A DNA stretch of 32,564 nucleotides from an uncultured Mailhella sp. (GCF_944324995.1 NZ_CALUYL010000032.1:1-32564); one strand, 5' to 3'. Shown: positions 1 through 8,598, counted from the first letter of the stretch. Numbers and translations: made by a program. The notes: generated by a model from the letters alone, not told the origin.

Positions 1-55
1 GAGCAACTGCCTTCTAAGCAGTGGGTCGCAGGTTCGAATCCTGCTAGGCGCACCA
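1..55 (+). tRNA. tRNA-Arg (anticodon TCT), 5' end outside the window
   Basis: The anticodon stem (6-10 with 18-22) closes a seven-base loop whose central bases 13-15 are TCT, which reads arginine AGA codons. The T arm (stem 28-32/40-44, loop TTCGAAT) is perfect and the gene encodes its own CCA (53-55). The acceptor 5' strand and most of the D arm precede the window. A tRNA 3' end abutting phage genes is the classic tyrosine-integrase attachment site, so this may carry attL or attR; that is inference because neither the other att copy nor an integrase is visible. Confidence 0.93.
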
Positions 56-66
56 ACGAAATCAAT

Positions 67-97
67 GGGATATCTGCTTTTTGCAGGTATCCCTTTC
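67..97 (+). terminator. Hairpin after tRNA-Arg, probable terminator
   Basis: An 11-bp stem (67-77 with 83-93, one G-T pair) closes a five-T loop and is followed by a short T-rich stretch (TTTCGTCGTTT). It lies 11 bases after the tRNA CCA end, where a tRNA transcript would be expected to stop. The T tract is weak, so it may act mainly as a processing or stability hairpin. Confidence 0.5.
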
Positions 98-510
98 GTC
101 GTTTCTGAAGCTTTTTCTGCTTCTGTCACCCAGTTGTCACCCGCAAGTCGCGTCGCAGACAACGTTTCTGACCTGCCTTTCTGCAGCGCGCCAGCCCCCT
201 TCTCTCAGCTCTCCGCCTCTTCCGCGACGGGCCTTTGCGCTCTCATCTCCCTTTTCGCCCGTAAGGGCTGGCGCTTCCTTTTCTTCGGCGGCAACGCCGC
301 CATAGAGATGCGCCGCCGCGCCTCCTCCTTCATTCTTTCTCCAGAAAAACAGCTCAAAGTATCATGGCCGCAGCCGGCCGTTACGGGTCCTTCCATGGAG
401 GGCCTGCCGGGGGGCGGAATGGCGTCCTCGTGGAGTACGGGATTTTTTGGTTTTTGTTCCTGGGATTTTGGGACGGAGCCTTTTGACGCTCCCTGTCTGG
501 AGGTGGCGGC
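98..510. other. Leader region with no securely identified gene
   Basis: About 410 bases between the tRNA hairpin and the helicase start. One forward frame is open from position 65 and ends with TGA at 512-514, overlapping the helicase ATG as ATGA, with codon choice resembling real genes after about 190; its best internal ATG is at 308. A second forward frame (364-486) would give a 40-residue glycine-rich peptide with a hydrophobic end, and the reverse strand is also open here. The frames compete and none shows a recognisable domain. A strong ribosome site, GGAGG at 499-503, belongs to the helicase. A coupled small gene ending at 514 is possible but unproven. Confidence 0.4.
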
Positions 511-2100
511 ATGAGCGACATCTCCGATATGGAAGCCCGCGTCCAGGCAGCCGTAGCCGAAGAACAGCGCCAGGGCCAAGCACAGGAAAAGCAGGAGGCC
601 GTGACTCCCGACTTTGTGGCCAAGTGCTCCAATTTCAGGGAAAAGGGAGACGGGCTGCTCCACTCCGCTCTCTTCCGGGGACGCTTCGTCTATGTGCCTG
701 AGTGCCGCCAGTGGTATGAATGGGTCGGACAAAGATGGCAGGAAACTCATGTCCACAAGGTAGAAGCCTCTGTCGATGAAGTCGGTCTCAAGTACAGAGA
801 AGTCGCCTCGCACTATGAACGCCTTGCCCGCCAGGCCAAGGACGCCGGAGACAAGGAAGAAGGCGAGCGCCTGAAGTCCGCCGCAGAAAAAATGTTCAAC
901 CGCGCCTCGTATCTGAACAGTTCCCGTGGCGTGAATGCCTGCATCAAGTTCACCCTGGCCAATTCTGATCCTCTCATCTGCCGTCCGGATATCTGGGACA
1001 AGGACCCGTGGCTGCTCGGCGTGGCCAACGGGGTTGTGGATCTGCGTACCGGGGAGTTCCGGCCGGGGCGTCCTGACGACTTCATGAAAAAAGCCTGTCC
1101 TGTCGAATGGAAAGGCTTGAATACCCCTGCTCCAAAATGGGAGCGGAGTTTGTCCGACACCATCGGCGCTTTCGATGGCGTGTCAGACTACCTGCATAAG
1201 GTGCTCGGCTATGCCATTACCGGTCTTTCTTCCGAGCCCCTTTTCCTGATGCTGTACGGTGAACGCGGACGTAACGGCAAAACCGTCATCATGGAGACGC
1301 TCAAGAAGGTGCTCGGCCCGTACATGGGACCTATCCCTGCGGAGCTCCTTCTGGACAGGGCTGTCCCCAAGGACCCCGACTCAGCAAGCCCCACCATCAT
1401 GAATCTGAACGGGCTGCGCATCGTCTGGGCTTCGGAAACCAATGAAAACAGGCGATTCTCCACTTCTCAGGTCAAGCTTCTTTCCGGTTCCGACTCTCTG
1501 ACGGGCCGGTATCTCTGGGACAGAGAAAATACGGAATTCCGCCCTACCCATACGCTGTTTCTGCTCACCAACTTTCTGCCCCGTGCTCCCGGCCACGACA
1601 CCGCCTTCTGGGAGAGGTTGAAGCTGATCACCTTCCCCTACCGCTTCATTGACGAACCCGTCGGCGAGCTTGACCGCAAACGGAACCCTCATCTGGAGCG
1701 GGAGCTGGAAGAGGAGCTGTCGGGGATTCTTGCCTGGCTTGTCCGCGGATGCCTGGCTTATCAGCGTGACGGCCTCATTACTCCTATCTCCATAAAAAAA
1801 GCCTGCGATGAATATCGTGTGGAAGAAGATGAGATCGCTACCTTCATTGCCCAGTGTCTGACGCCCATCCCGGCAAATGAAATGGAAACGCTGTCTGAGT
1901 CTGAAAAACGCATCGGAGCAAAAGATCTCTATGAAGTCTACCAGGGCTGGCACAAGAAATACATATCGCCCAAGGCGGTACCTTCGATCACACTTTTCGG
2001 CCGTCGAATTTCGTCAAAAATCGAAAAGAGAAAAGCCGGCGGACTTGTCTGGTATTATGGTTACCGCTTTTCGGCCGATGCCGTTGAATTTCAACGCTGA
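511..2100 (+). CDS. Phage replicative helicase, D5/P4 primase-associated family
   Basis: This 529-residue protein is predicted to be the replicative DNA helicase of the phage, a superfamily-3 AAA+ ATPase of the poxvirus D5/P4 alpha C-terminal type. The Walker A motif GERGRNGKT is at residues 250-258. An acidic beta-strand (RIVWASET) lies near 303-310, and the sensor-1-like LLTN is at 351-354, followed by the FWERLKLITFPYRF segment typical of the family. The N-terminal ~130 residues are charged and helical and may be the D5_N linker; no primase catalytic domain is seen, which agrees with a separate primase gene downstream. The start has GGAGG seven bases upstream. The helicase role is family knowledge; loading partner and origin are unknown. 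Confidence 0.88.
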   Translation: MSDISDMEARVQAAVAEEQRQGQAQEKQEAVTPDFVAKCSNFREKGDGLLHSALFRGRFVYVPECRQWYEWVGQRWQETHVHKVEASVDEVGLKYREVASHYERLARQAKDAGDKEEGERLKSAAEKMFNRASYLNSSRGVNACIKFTLANSDPLICRPDIWDKDPWLLGVANGVVDLRTGEFRPGRPDDFMKKACPVEWKGLNTPAPKWERSLSDTIGAFDGVSDYLHKVLGYAITGLSSEPLFLMLYGERGRNGKTVIMETLKKVLGPYMGPIPAELLLDRAVPKDPDSASPTIMNLNGLRIVWASETNENRRFSTSQVKLLSGSDSLTGRYLWDRENTEFRPTHTLFLLTNFLPRAPGHDTAFWERLKLITFPYRFIDEPVGELDRKRNPHLERELEEELSGILAWLVRGCLAYQRDGLITPISIKKACDEYRVEEDEIATFIAQCLTPIPANEMETLSESEKRIGAKDLYEVYQGWHKKYISPKAVPSITLFGRRISSKIEKRKAGGLVWYYGYRFSADAVEFQR

Positions 2101-2369
2101 GGTCATGATTTCATGACAGTATATCCACTTGCCAGGATACTTTCAGGGAAGGTGTCATCCCACTTTTTCTTTGTAACTTCACAGGGATATCTGCGCCATG
2201 ACAGTAGGAAGCGCCTATAGAAGGTGCCAATGCGTTAATACCTAATGCGTTTTTTATACTATTTCTTACTGTTCTTCCTACTATCATGATAGCAATAAAA
2301 ACATATAAAACCGGTATGTTATGATAAGGACTGTTACCATGACGGTTTTACCGGTTGGAGAAAACTTTC
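2101..2369. promoter_or_regulatory. Repeat-rich control or origin region between helicase and primase
   Basis: This 269-base gap is more AT-rich than its flanks. It holds the inverted repeat GTCATGA-TT-TCATGAC (2102-2117), the perfect palindrome CTATCATGATAG (2281-2292), and three direct copies of CATGACAG or CATGACGG (2112-2119, 2197-2204, 2338-2345). AATGCGTT occurs twice near 2229-2251, and AACCGGT/ACCGGTT form an inverted pair around 2309-2356. TATACT (2255-2260) and TATGAT (2320-2325) are possible -10 elements without clear -35 partners. Such motif density fits operators for a repressor or iterons of an origin; which one cannot be told from sequence. GGAG at 2357-2360 is the primase ribosome site. 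Confidence 0.45.
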
Positions 2370-3959
2370 ATGCCTGCTTCTCTCGTTGACCTGTTTGAAG
2401 AATACGGCTTCAGGACGCAGAAGAAGACCGCCACCGAATGGTCGGCTCCATGCCCGTGCTGCGGAGGAAAAGACCGCTGCTCCATCTGGCCTGATGAAGC
2501 CGACGGCCGGGGCTACTACTGGTGCCGGCAGTGTGACGCCAAGGGCGACGGCATTCAGTTTCTGCGCGACTTCGGCAACATGAGCTACCGGGATGCCTGT
2601 CAGCGTATCGGCGTGGCTCCGGTTGAGCATCTCAAAACACCGTCCCTCCCGAAGCATAAAAAAGCGGACCGATTCGAGGCCGCCGAAGAAGAAAACAAGG
2701 CCGCCGTGGACACGCCGGTCTGGCGGAAGCGTGCTGCCGATTTCGTGGCATGGGCCTCGGACCAGCTGCAAAAATCTCCCGACCAGCTTGCCTGGCTTGA
2801 GGCCCGCGGCATTTCCGCTTCGGCGGCCAGAGAGTACCAGTTGGGATTCAACCCCGGAGAAAAAGGAAAAAACTGCATCATCCGCCCCAGGAACATCTGG
2901 GGGCTTCCGCCCGTCATGAAGAACGGGAAGGAAAAGCGTTTCTGGCTTCCTCGCGGCATCGTCATCCCCCAGATTGAGGACAGGGAAGTCCGGCGAATCC
3001 GTATCCGCAGACTGGATGCGGACAGACAGGAATTCCGCCCGGAGCACAAGTACCATGTCGTCGAAGGTTCCGAGATGGATATGCTCTGGCTCCCCTGTAC
3101 CAAGGACAGCAAGGTGGCCGTAGTCGTCGAATCCGAGCTGGATGCCTTCATGCTGCATTCGCTTGCCGGGGATCTGGCCCATTGCGTTTCCAGCATGACC
3201 AGTAACGTGAGGAAACTGTCGCCCTCTCTGCTCGCCAGATTCGAGGCAAGCCTGTGCATCCTGGTTGCGCTCGACTCTGATCAGGCCGGGGCCGCAGGAT
3301 GGCCGAGATGGCATGAAACCTTCCCCCGTGCGAAGCGCTGGCCCGTGCCCGCAGGGAAAGATCCGGGAGAAGCCTTTTCCTGCGGCGAGAACCTGCGTCT
3401 GTGGCTGGAAGCGGGTATTCCTGAAGGTTTGCGGATGGCCATGAGTTCAGGAAACCGCCTTGCTTTGGAAGAGGAAGAAGAAAAGCCCGCGGAAGCAGAG
3501 GAAAGGGAGCACGAAGAGGAATCCTTTGCGGCCTGCTACGGCAACGTTCCTCCGGAAGTTCTCCAGTTCGCAGAGGTGTGGAAAAAAACGCCCATAACCT
3601 ACCGCCGCATTCTCGACATCAGCGGCATTCCGCAAGGATGGACATGGGAGTGCAATGCCGCATGGAGCGCCAATCACATGGCGGAGAAGCACGCCTTCCT
3701 GAAGCTTGCGGAACAGCCGGAAGTCCAGCGCTGGATATCCATGAACCCGCTGACTCGAATTACCGGAGCGACTTTTCTCGATTGGGAGTCGGCCTCTCTC
3801 AATATGTGTTCGACCTGCGCGTTCTCCAGAGTGAAAGGCGGTACACGACCTGTCCACCTGAAGCCGTGCAAGGGCTGCGTCTATAACCCCACCGATTACC
3901 GCTGGGAGGGAGATCTCGGCGATCACTACCACGAAACAGGAGTCCATTATGAAAATTGA
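2370..3959 (+). CDS. Phage DNA primase, zinc-finger plus Toprim
   Basis: This 529-residue protein makes RNA primers for phage DNA replication. An N-terminal zinc finger is visible: C28, C30, C31, C37 and the pair C52/C55, in the CPCCGGKDRC...YYWCRQC layout of P4/T7-type primases. A Toprim core follows, with the glutamate E254 (VVESELDA) and the DSD acidic pair D302/D304. An acidic linker (~370-390) leads to an unusual C-terminal part with a second Cys pair set, C480/C483 and C500/C503, which could bind another zinc. No helicase domain is fused; the helicase is the upstream gene. ATG 2370 is chosen because GGAG lies eight bases before it; an in-frame TTG at 2355 lacks a site. The end overlaps the methyltransferase start. 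Confidence 0.88.
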   Translation: MPASLVDLFEEYGFRTQKKTATEWSAPCPCCGGKDRCSIWPDEADGRGYYWCRQCDAKGDGIQFLRDFGNMSYRDACQRIGVAPVEHLKTPSLPKHKKADRFEAAEEENKAAVDTPVWRKRAADFVAWASDQLQKSPDQLAWLEARGISASAAREYQLGFNPGEKGKNCIIRPRNIWGLPPVMKNGKEKRFWLPRGIVIPQIEDREVRRIRIRRLDADRQEFRPEHKYHVVEGSEMDMLWLPCTKDSKVAVVVESELDAFMLHSLAGDLAHCVSSMTSNVRKLSPSLLARFEASLCILVALDSDQAGAAGWPRWHETFPRAKRWPVPAGKDPGEAFSCGENLRLWLEAGIPEGLRMAMSSGNRLALEEEEEKPAEAEEREHEEESFAACYGNVPPEVLQFAEVWKKTPITYRRILDISGIPQGWTWECNAAWSANHMAEKHAFLKLAEQPEVQRWISMNPLTRITGATFLDWESASLNMCSTCAFSRVKGGTRPVHLKPCKGCVYNPTDYRWEGDLGDHYHETGVHYEN

Positions 3960-5289
3960 ACTCTGGCCCGTAGAAAAGCTGGAAGCGTACCAGCGCGACC
4001 TGAAAGACAGGGAAAAAGCGCTCCCGAAGATGGTCGATGCCCTTCGGGAATGGGGATTCCGCATTCCCCTGCTCGTCTCCGGAGACGGGGAAATCATCGA
4101 CGGCAAGATGCGGTATCTGGCCGCGGTTCAGCTCGGCATGACCGAGGTGCCCGTGGTGGTGGCCAGTGACCTGACACCGACGCAGATCCGCACCTTCCGC
4201 CTTCTGGTGAACCGAAGCGCGACCTGGGCGGAATGGGATGCCGAGGCTCTGGGAGAAGAGCTTGCGGAACTTCGTCTGGACCTTTCCGACCTCAGCCTGA
4301 CCGGCTTCAGCGACAAGGAGCTGGATGCGTTTCTGCAGGGAACAGTCGCCTCCGGAGAAAAAGACCCGGACGAGGTTCCTCCCTTGCCGGAAAAGCCTGT
4401 GTGCAGGCAGGGAGACGTGTGGGTGCTTGGCGTTCACAGGCTCATGTGCGGCGACTCCACTTCCACTTCCGACATCGCCACGCTCATGGCAGGCGAGAAG
4501 GCGGACATGGTCTGGACCGACCCTCCCTATAACGTAGACTACAGCAGCAAGGCCGGAAAAATCAAAAACGACAAGATGACGCCGGAAGAATTCGACGTGT
4601 TTCTTCGGCGGCTCATGCTTTCTGCCTATGACCTGCTCGCCGATGGTGGCGCCATATATGTCGCCCACTCCGAGGCCGGGGACGGCATGGCGTTCCGCAA
4701 GGCGTTCAAGAGTGCGGGCTTCAAGCTTTCCTGTTGCCTTATCTGGAAGAAAAACGCTCCGGTCCTGGGCCGCGGCGACTACCACTGGCAGCACGAACCG
4801 ATTCTGTACGGATGGAAGCCCACGGGAAAGCACCGCTGGCATGGTGACCGCAAGCAGCGGTCATTCTTCGAGCACTATGCCGGAGAAGTGGTGCAGAAGG
4901 TGGGCGACAACGTGTACCAGGTGGCCAGCGGAGACTCCATTCTCCGGTTCACCGGCACCAACATCTTGGTGGAAGACCTGGCCAGCACCATCATCTCGGT
5001 TCCCAAGCCGCAGAAGTCTGAACTTCACCCCACCATGAAACCCGTGGCGCTGGTGGAGCGCATGGTGGCCAATTCTTCCCCCAGAGGCGGACTTGTGGTG
5101 GACGTGTGCGGCGGCTCCGGGACAACGCTCATTGCCGCGGACAGGCTGGCCAGACGGTGCAACATCATGGAATTCGATCCGAAGTATGCCGACGTCATCA
5201 TCAGGCGCTGGCAGGAACTGACCGGCGGAACGGCCATCCATGCCGTGACCGGTGAACCTTTTACGCTCAGCGAGGCTGACCATGACTGA
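3949..5289 (+). CDS. ParB-domain DNA methyltransferase (N4/N6 type)
   Basis: This is a two-domain, 446-residue DNA amino-methyltransferase. The N-terminal ~100 residues are a ParB/Srx-like domain with the signature EIIDGKMRYLAA near 48-59. The C-terminal part is an S-adenosylmethionine-dependent methylase: DPPY at 191-194 is the catalytic motif IV, and DVCGGSGTT at 385-393 is the cofactor-binding motif I. DPPY precedes the SAM motif, which is the beta-class order. The product is N6-methyladenine or N4-methylcytosine; target sequence unknown. No restriction enzyme is adjacent, so it is probably an orphan methylase protecting phage DNA or marking a replication or packaging signal. The start overlaps the primase end by 11 bases and the end overlaps the terminase small subunit gene, so the genes are translationally linked. 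Confidence 0.9.
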   Translation: MKIELWPVEKLEAYQRDLKDREKALPKMVDALREWGFRIPLLVSGDGEIIDGKMRYLAAVQLGMTEVPVVVASDLTPTQIRTFRLLVNRSATWAEWDAEALGEELAELRLDLSDLSLTGFSDKELDAFLQGTVASGEKDPDEVPPLPEKPVCRQGDVWVLGVHRLMCGDSTSTSDIATLMAGEKADMVWTDPPYNVDYSSKAGKIKNDKMTPEEFDVFLRRLMLSAYDLLADGGAIYVAHSEAGDGMAFRKAFKSAGFKLSCCLIWKKNAPVLGRGDYHWQHEPILYGWKPTGKHRWHGDRKQRSFFEHYAGEVVQKVGDNVYQVASGDSILRFTGTNILVEDLASTIISVPKPQKSELHPTMKPVALVERMVANSSPRGGLVVDVCGGSGTTLIAADRLARRCNIMEFDPKYADVIIRRWQELTGGTAIHAVTGEPFTLSEADHD

Positions 5290-6019
5290 AGATATCGACC
5301 TGCTGGATCTGGTGGAAAAGAGCAAGGCCAATGATCTCGCCTTTCTGCTCAAGGCAAAGGAACAGAGCAAGGCCCGCATGAAGCAGAACCCCACCCCGGA
5401 CAACATTTCCGCTTTTCGGCGGGCAAGGGCCGCGGTGGAAGAAGAATCCCGGCGCATTCAAGGAGGCTCGACGGCCATGAAGATTTTCAAGACGCAGCTT
5501 GATGCCTGCACGTTCCTGCGCGACTCCGGGTTCAAAATCAGCAAGAGCGCGTTCAACCGCGACGTGGCAGCGGGCAAGGTGAGCAAGAACGGCGACGGAT
5601 ATTTTGAGGAATCGGCGCTGCTTGGTTACGCGGCGGCACATCTTTCCCCTCTTGCCCAGCTGGAAAACCGCGCCCTTGCCGAGGCTTCCGCCGACAGGAT
5701 TTCGGCCGACGCCAAGCTGAAAAGCTACAGCGCAGAACGTGCCCGCCTGAAGCTGGAAAAGGAAATGGGCCTTCTCATGCAGAAAACCGAGCATGAGGAA
5801 GACCTTGCCTCCCGTGCGCTCTTCTTCCGGAGAGAGATTGAAAACTTCGGCAGGAGAAAGGCCGGCGAGCTCATCCTGCTGGTTCATGGAGACGAAAAGT
5901 TCCTTCCGCAGTTTCTGGAGTGGTGGGACAGAGAAACCGGAGACTGGATGGACGCCTGGGCGGCGGACAGAGAGTTCACGATTCAGAACGAAAACAGAGA
6001 AGACGAAGAGCCGGACTGA
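5282..6019 (+). CDS. Putative terminase small subunit with N-terminal extension
   Basis: This 245-residue protein probably recognises the packaging site for the GpA-type large terminase encoded next. The segment from M66 (MKIFKTQLDACTFLRDSGFK, then ISKSAFNRD) resembles the winged-helix DNA-binding start of Nu1-like small terminases, followed by a long charged helix (~110-180) and a C-terminal acidic tail. The first 65 residues form an extra helical domain (MTEDIDLLDLVEKSK). AGGAGG lies ten bases before the M66 codon (ATG 5477), so a shorter 180-residue product is possible. The start overlaps the methyltransferase stop by eight bases. The assignment rests on gene order and HTH likeness, not on a diagnostic motif. 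Its stop abuts the stop of the reverse-strand gene as TGATCA. Confidence 0.68.
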   Translation: MTEDIDLLDLVEKSKANDLAFLLKAKEQSKARMKQNPTPDNISAFRRARAAVEEESRRIQGGSTAMKIFKTQLDACTFLRDSGFKISKSAFNRDVAAGKVSKNGDGYFEESALLGYAAAHLSPLAQLENRALAEASADRISADAKLKSYSAERARLKLEKEMGLLMQKTEHEEDLASRALFFRREIENFGRRKAGELILLVHGDEKFLPQFLEWWDRETGDWMDAWAADREFTIQNENREDEEPD

Positions 6020-6460
6020 TCAAAGAAGGTTTTTGCCGGCAAATTCAAGGCCTTTTGAAAGTATGAACTTCATTATGTCACTGATGCTTTCTGAAGCCCC
6101 TTCTGCCAAAGCTTCAGTGACGAGTTCTCCGGCAGTATGCGATGAAGTCAGTACATCGGGAACGGCATTCAAAATCTCAAGTCCCTTAAGAGTAAGCACA
6201 GCATCCATGAAACCTATTGGATAACTATAGCCATCGTATTTGAGGTACCCGGAATCCTGCAACCAATCTAGAGTCGATTCAATGAAGTGAACTTCTTCCC
6301 GTTCATCTTTATTTCCTGACTCATACAAGTTGCCTTCCCACCATATCGCATAGTCTTCAACCAGCCTCAAATTGCAGGGAACGGGAAAATTTTCGTAAAG
6401 AATAGCAAATGTTTGCGCTGCAACATTATTAAAATTTTCAATATTCGGAGGAATAGCCAT
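6020..6460 (-). CDS. Unknown reverse-strand accessory protein
   Basis: This 146-residue soluble protein is read against the packaging operon. I see no signal peptide or transmembrane helix. The N half is rich in aromatics and acids (LYENFPVP, YAIWWEG, LDWLQDSGYL), then a helix-like block (VLTLKGLEILNAVPDVL) and a small-residue C-terminal helix. It resembles uncharacterised phage and genomic-island proteins with a winged-helix flavour, but I cannot name a family. AAGGAG lies six bases before the ATG, which is strong support that it is expressed. Its start codon (CAT at 6458-6460) overlaps the start codon of the forward gene at 6459. Its position between terminase subunits marks it as a moron-type cargo gene. 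Any promoter must lie inside the partner gene. Confidence 0.7.
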   Translation of the reverse strand: MAIPPNIENFNNVAAQTFAILYENFPVPCNLRLVEDYAIWWEGNLYESGNKDEREEVHFIESTLDWLQDSGYLKYDGYSYPIGFMDAVLTLKGLEILNAVPDVLTSSHTAGELVTEALAEGASESISDIMKFILSKGLEFAGKNLL

Positions 6461-6689
6461 GAAATCTCCTTATGAAACTTTGGACAGTCAGATTTCCTTT
6501 GTAGTTGAATGTCTGAAAGATGGCAATCTTGGGTATGCCGTAGCAGAAGAACTGGCCAAAAAATATGTGGAGGATGAAAAAGGAGCCCATGTCGTTGGAT
6601 TACTTTTCAAAGAAATAATCAAACTTTCTCGCCAGAATCTCGCCATGTCCTGCCCTTTCCTTCATCAGAATAACAAGTTCAGGGTATAA
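6459..6689 (+). CDS. Small unknown protein, divergent partner of 6020-6460
   Basis: A 76-residue helical protein without recognised domain (MKSPYETLDSQISFVVECLK, then GNLGYAVAEELAKKYVEDEKG). It has a perfect GGAGG eight bases before ATG. The start codon shares bases with the start of the reverse gene, forming CATG at 6458-6461, and its stop overlaps the large terminase start as TAATG. The divergent pairing and small size could fit a two-gene accessory or toxin-antitoxin unit, but nothing in either sequence proves that. It may instead be an ordinary small packaging-operon protein on which the reverse gene was superimposed. Confidence 0.65.
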   Translation: MKSPYETLDSQISFVVECLKDGNLGYAVAEELAKKYVEDEKGAHVVGLLFKEIIKLSRQNLAMSCPFLHQNNKFRV

Positions 6690-8590
6690 TGATGCATACC
6701 TTTCGCTTCACCTCCGGCGAGCAGGATATCTTCCGCCGCCGTCCCTACACTCCCCTTTCGGTATGGGCTTCGGAAAACATCATTGTGAAGGACGGCCCCT
6801 ACGCGGGCAGCCGCTTCCGCCTTGATGTGAATCCGTACCTTGCGGGGATCATGGACACGTGGAGCGACCCCATGGTGGAAGAAACGGACATCTGCGGCTC
6901 GGCCCAGACAGGCAAGACCTCCATCCTCCACTGCGCCATCGCCTACTGTGTGGATATGCGTCCCGGCCCTCGTATGCTTGCCATGCAGGACGACGACACC
7001 ATCAGCAAGGTCATGACGGCCAAACTTCTGCCCCTGCTCAAGGCTTCCCCGGCCATCCGCGGGAAGCTGGGCAAGGTGCGCTCTTCCTACATCGCGTTCC
7101 ATGACGGCACCGGCCTTTTTCTGGCCAGCGCCATGTCTCCGGGGCAGCGAGCCTCCATTTCCATTCAGGACCTGTTTCTGGATGAAGAGGCCCTGTACAA
7201 GCAGATTTCCGGCCAGGGCGTGCCCGTGGCGGAATTCATCGAGCGAACCCGAAGCTACAGCGACAAGCGGAAAATCCTGCGCGTGTCGAAGCCCATCGGC
7301 GGCGAAGAGTCTTCCATTCTGCTGGCGCTCTCGGAGTGTGACGAAGTGCGGCAGTACCATGTGCGCTGCCCGGCCTGCGGCACCTATCAGGTGATGACGG
7401 AACAGGGCCTGACGCTGGCGGAAAAGACCTCCAATCCGCAGGAAGTGGAACGACGCAGACTAGGCCGGTACCGATGCGTCCGCTGCAGCTACCTGTGGAG
7501 CGACCATATCCGCGACCAGGCGGTGCAGCACGGCCGCTGGATGGCGGAAAATCCCGTGCCCCGGCCGCGTCGCGTAGGCTTCCACCTGCCGGCCATTCTG
7601 AGCAAGGCCGTCTCCATCTCCGAAGTGGTGGCGGCAAAGATGCGGGCCGAAGCCTCGGATGCTCCTGCCGTCCGGCAGCAGTACGACAACGGCATCTGGG
7701 CGCGGGCCTACAAGGAAGTGCAGCTTGAAACCAGCGAAGAACAGATTCTCTCCCGCATCGACCCTGACCTGCCGGCGCGGACCGTTCCCGGCGACGCCGT
7801 GGCGCTCACGGCGGGCATAGACGTGCAGGCCCGCGGCTTCTGGTTCGTGGTGCTGGCATGGCGGCCGGACAAAAGCTCCGCCCTGATAGACTACGGGCGG
7901 CTGACGGACTGGGATTCCGTAGGGGCGCTTCTGGAAACGCGCTACCCCTTTGAGGCGGACAGCCCCAGGGCCGGGCAGAGCCTTGCCATCTGGCGCGCCG
8001 GTATCGACTCCGGCGGCACACGCACGGATGAAGCCGTGGTGTCCCGCACCGAGGAAGTGTACAGCTTCGTGCGCCGGCACGGGGAAAACCGGCTCTTTGC
8101 CTGCAAGGGCGCAAGCCGGGAAAGCTACGCTCCTGTGCGGGCCACCAGCATCGACAGGATGCCGTCCTCAAAAATCCGCATTCCCGGCGGCCTCTGGCTG
8201 TACCTGCTGGATACCGGCTATTTCAAGTCGCTGCTGTTCTCCCGCCTTCAGGAAGACGCCCGCCAGCCCTTTACCCTGAACAGGGAAACCGACCAGAGCT
8301 TTGCCCTCCAGATGACTGCTGAAACGCTGGAACGCGGCAGGGATGGGAAAATGGTCTGGGTGCGACACCATAAGAACAACCACTACATCGACTGCTGCAT
8401 GATGGCTTCGGCCTGTGTGGACGACGCCTGGCTGCCCTCCTTCAGCCTCATTCTGGAAGCGGAAATGCAGGCCAGTGCAGCGGCAAAAGGCCCGCATCGA
8501 CAGGCGGACTCTGCCGACGGCGGAAAACCGTCCCGCAGCCCCCGCATGGAACGCACTCTTCCCCAGAGACGGGGATCCTATACCTACTGA
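6689..8590 (+). CDS. Terminase large subunit, lambda GpA family
   Basis: This 633-residue ATP-driven packaging motor and DNA-cutting enzyme belongs to the GpA family. Walker A is GSAQTGKT (residues 70-77), in the typical CGSAQTGKT context. Walker B is LFLDEE with D165/E166. A zinc-ribbon pair C227/C230 and C263/C266 separates the ATPase from the nuclease half. The nuclease begins at TAGIDVQ with D378, a likely metal-binding acid, and ends near the conserved NNHYIDCCMMA. Two Met codons (6689, 6692) are possible starts; the ribosome site AGGG is weak and translation is probably coupled to the preceding gene. The family is used by lambda-type cos phages and some headful packagers, so the end type cannot be fixed here. 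Confidence 0.95.
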   Translation: MMHTFRFTSGEQDIFRRRPYTPLSVWASENIIVKDGPYAGSRFRLDVNPYLAGIMDTWSDPMVEETDICGSAQTGKTSILHCAIAYCVDMRPGPRMLAMQDDDTISKVMTAKLLPLLKASPAIRGKLGKVRSSYIAFHDGTGLFLASAMSPGQRASISIQDLFLDEEALYKQISGQGVPVAEFIERTRSYSDKRKILRVSKPIGGEESSILLALSECDEVRQYHVRCPACGTYQVMTEQGLTLAEKTSNPQEVERRRLGRYRCVRCSYLWSDHIRDQAVQHGRWMAENPVPRPRRVGFHLPAILSKAVSISEVVAAKMRAEASDAPAVRQQYDNGIWARAYKEVQLETSEEQILSRIDPDLPARTVPGDAVALTAGIDVQARGFWFVVLAWRPDKSSALIDYGRLTDWDSVGALLETRYPFEADSPRAGQSLAIWRAGIDSGGTRTDEAVVSRTEEVYSFVRRHGENRLFACKGASRESYAPVRATSIDRMPSSKIRIPGGLWLYLLDTGYFKSLLFSRLQEDARQPFTLNRETDQSFALQMTAETLERGRDGKMVWVRHHKNNHYIDCCMMASACVDDAWLPSFSLILEAEMQASAAAKGPHRQADSADGGKPSRSPRMERTLPQRRGSYTY

Positions 8591-8598
8591 GGAAGACC

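Noticed and set aside
1-140. Reverse-strand frame across the tRNA giving GAPSRIRTCDPLLR
   Set aside because: This is the well-known false protein produced by reading the complement of tRNA-Arg; it is not a gene.
94-200. Possible integrase C-terminus on the reverse strand (GTGACAACTGGGTGACA)
   Set aside because: Translations show no integrase catalytic motifs (no R-H-R-Y pattern) and the frames stop quickly.
205-813. 202-codon reverse open frame
   Set aside because: It overlaps the strongly supported helicase start, has no ribosome site and no domain; the forward frame explains the codon pattern.
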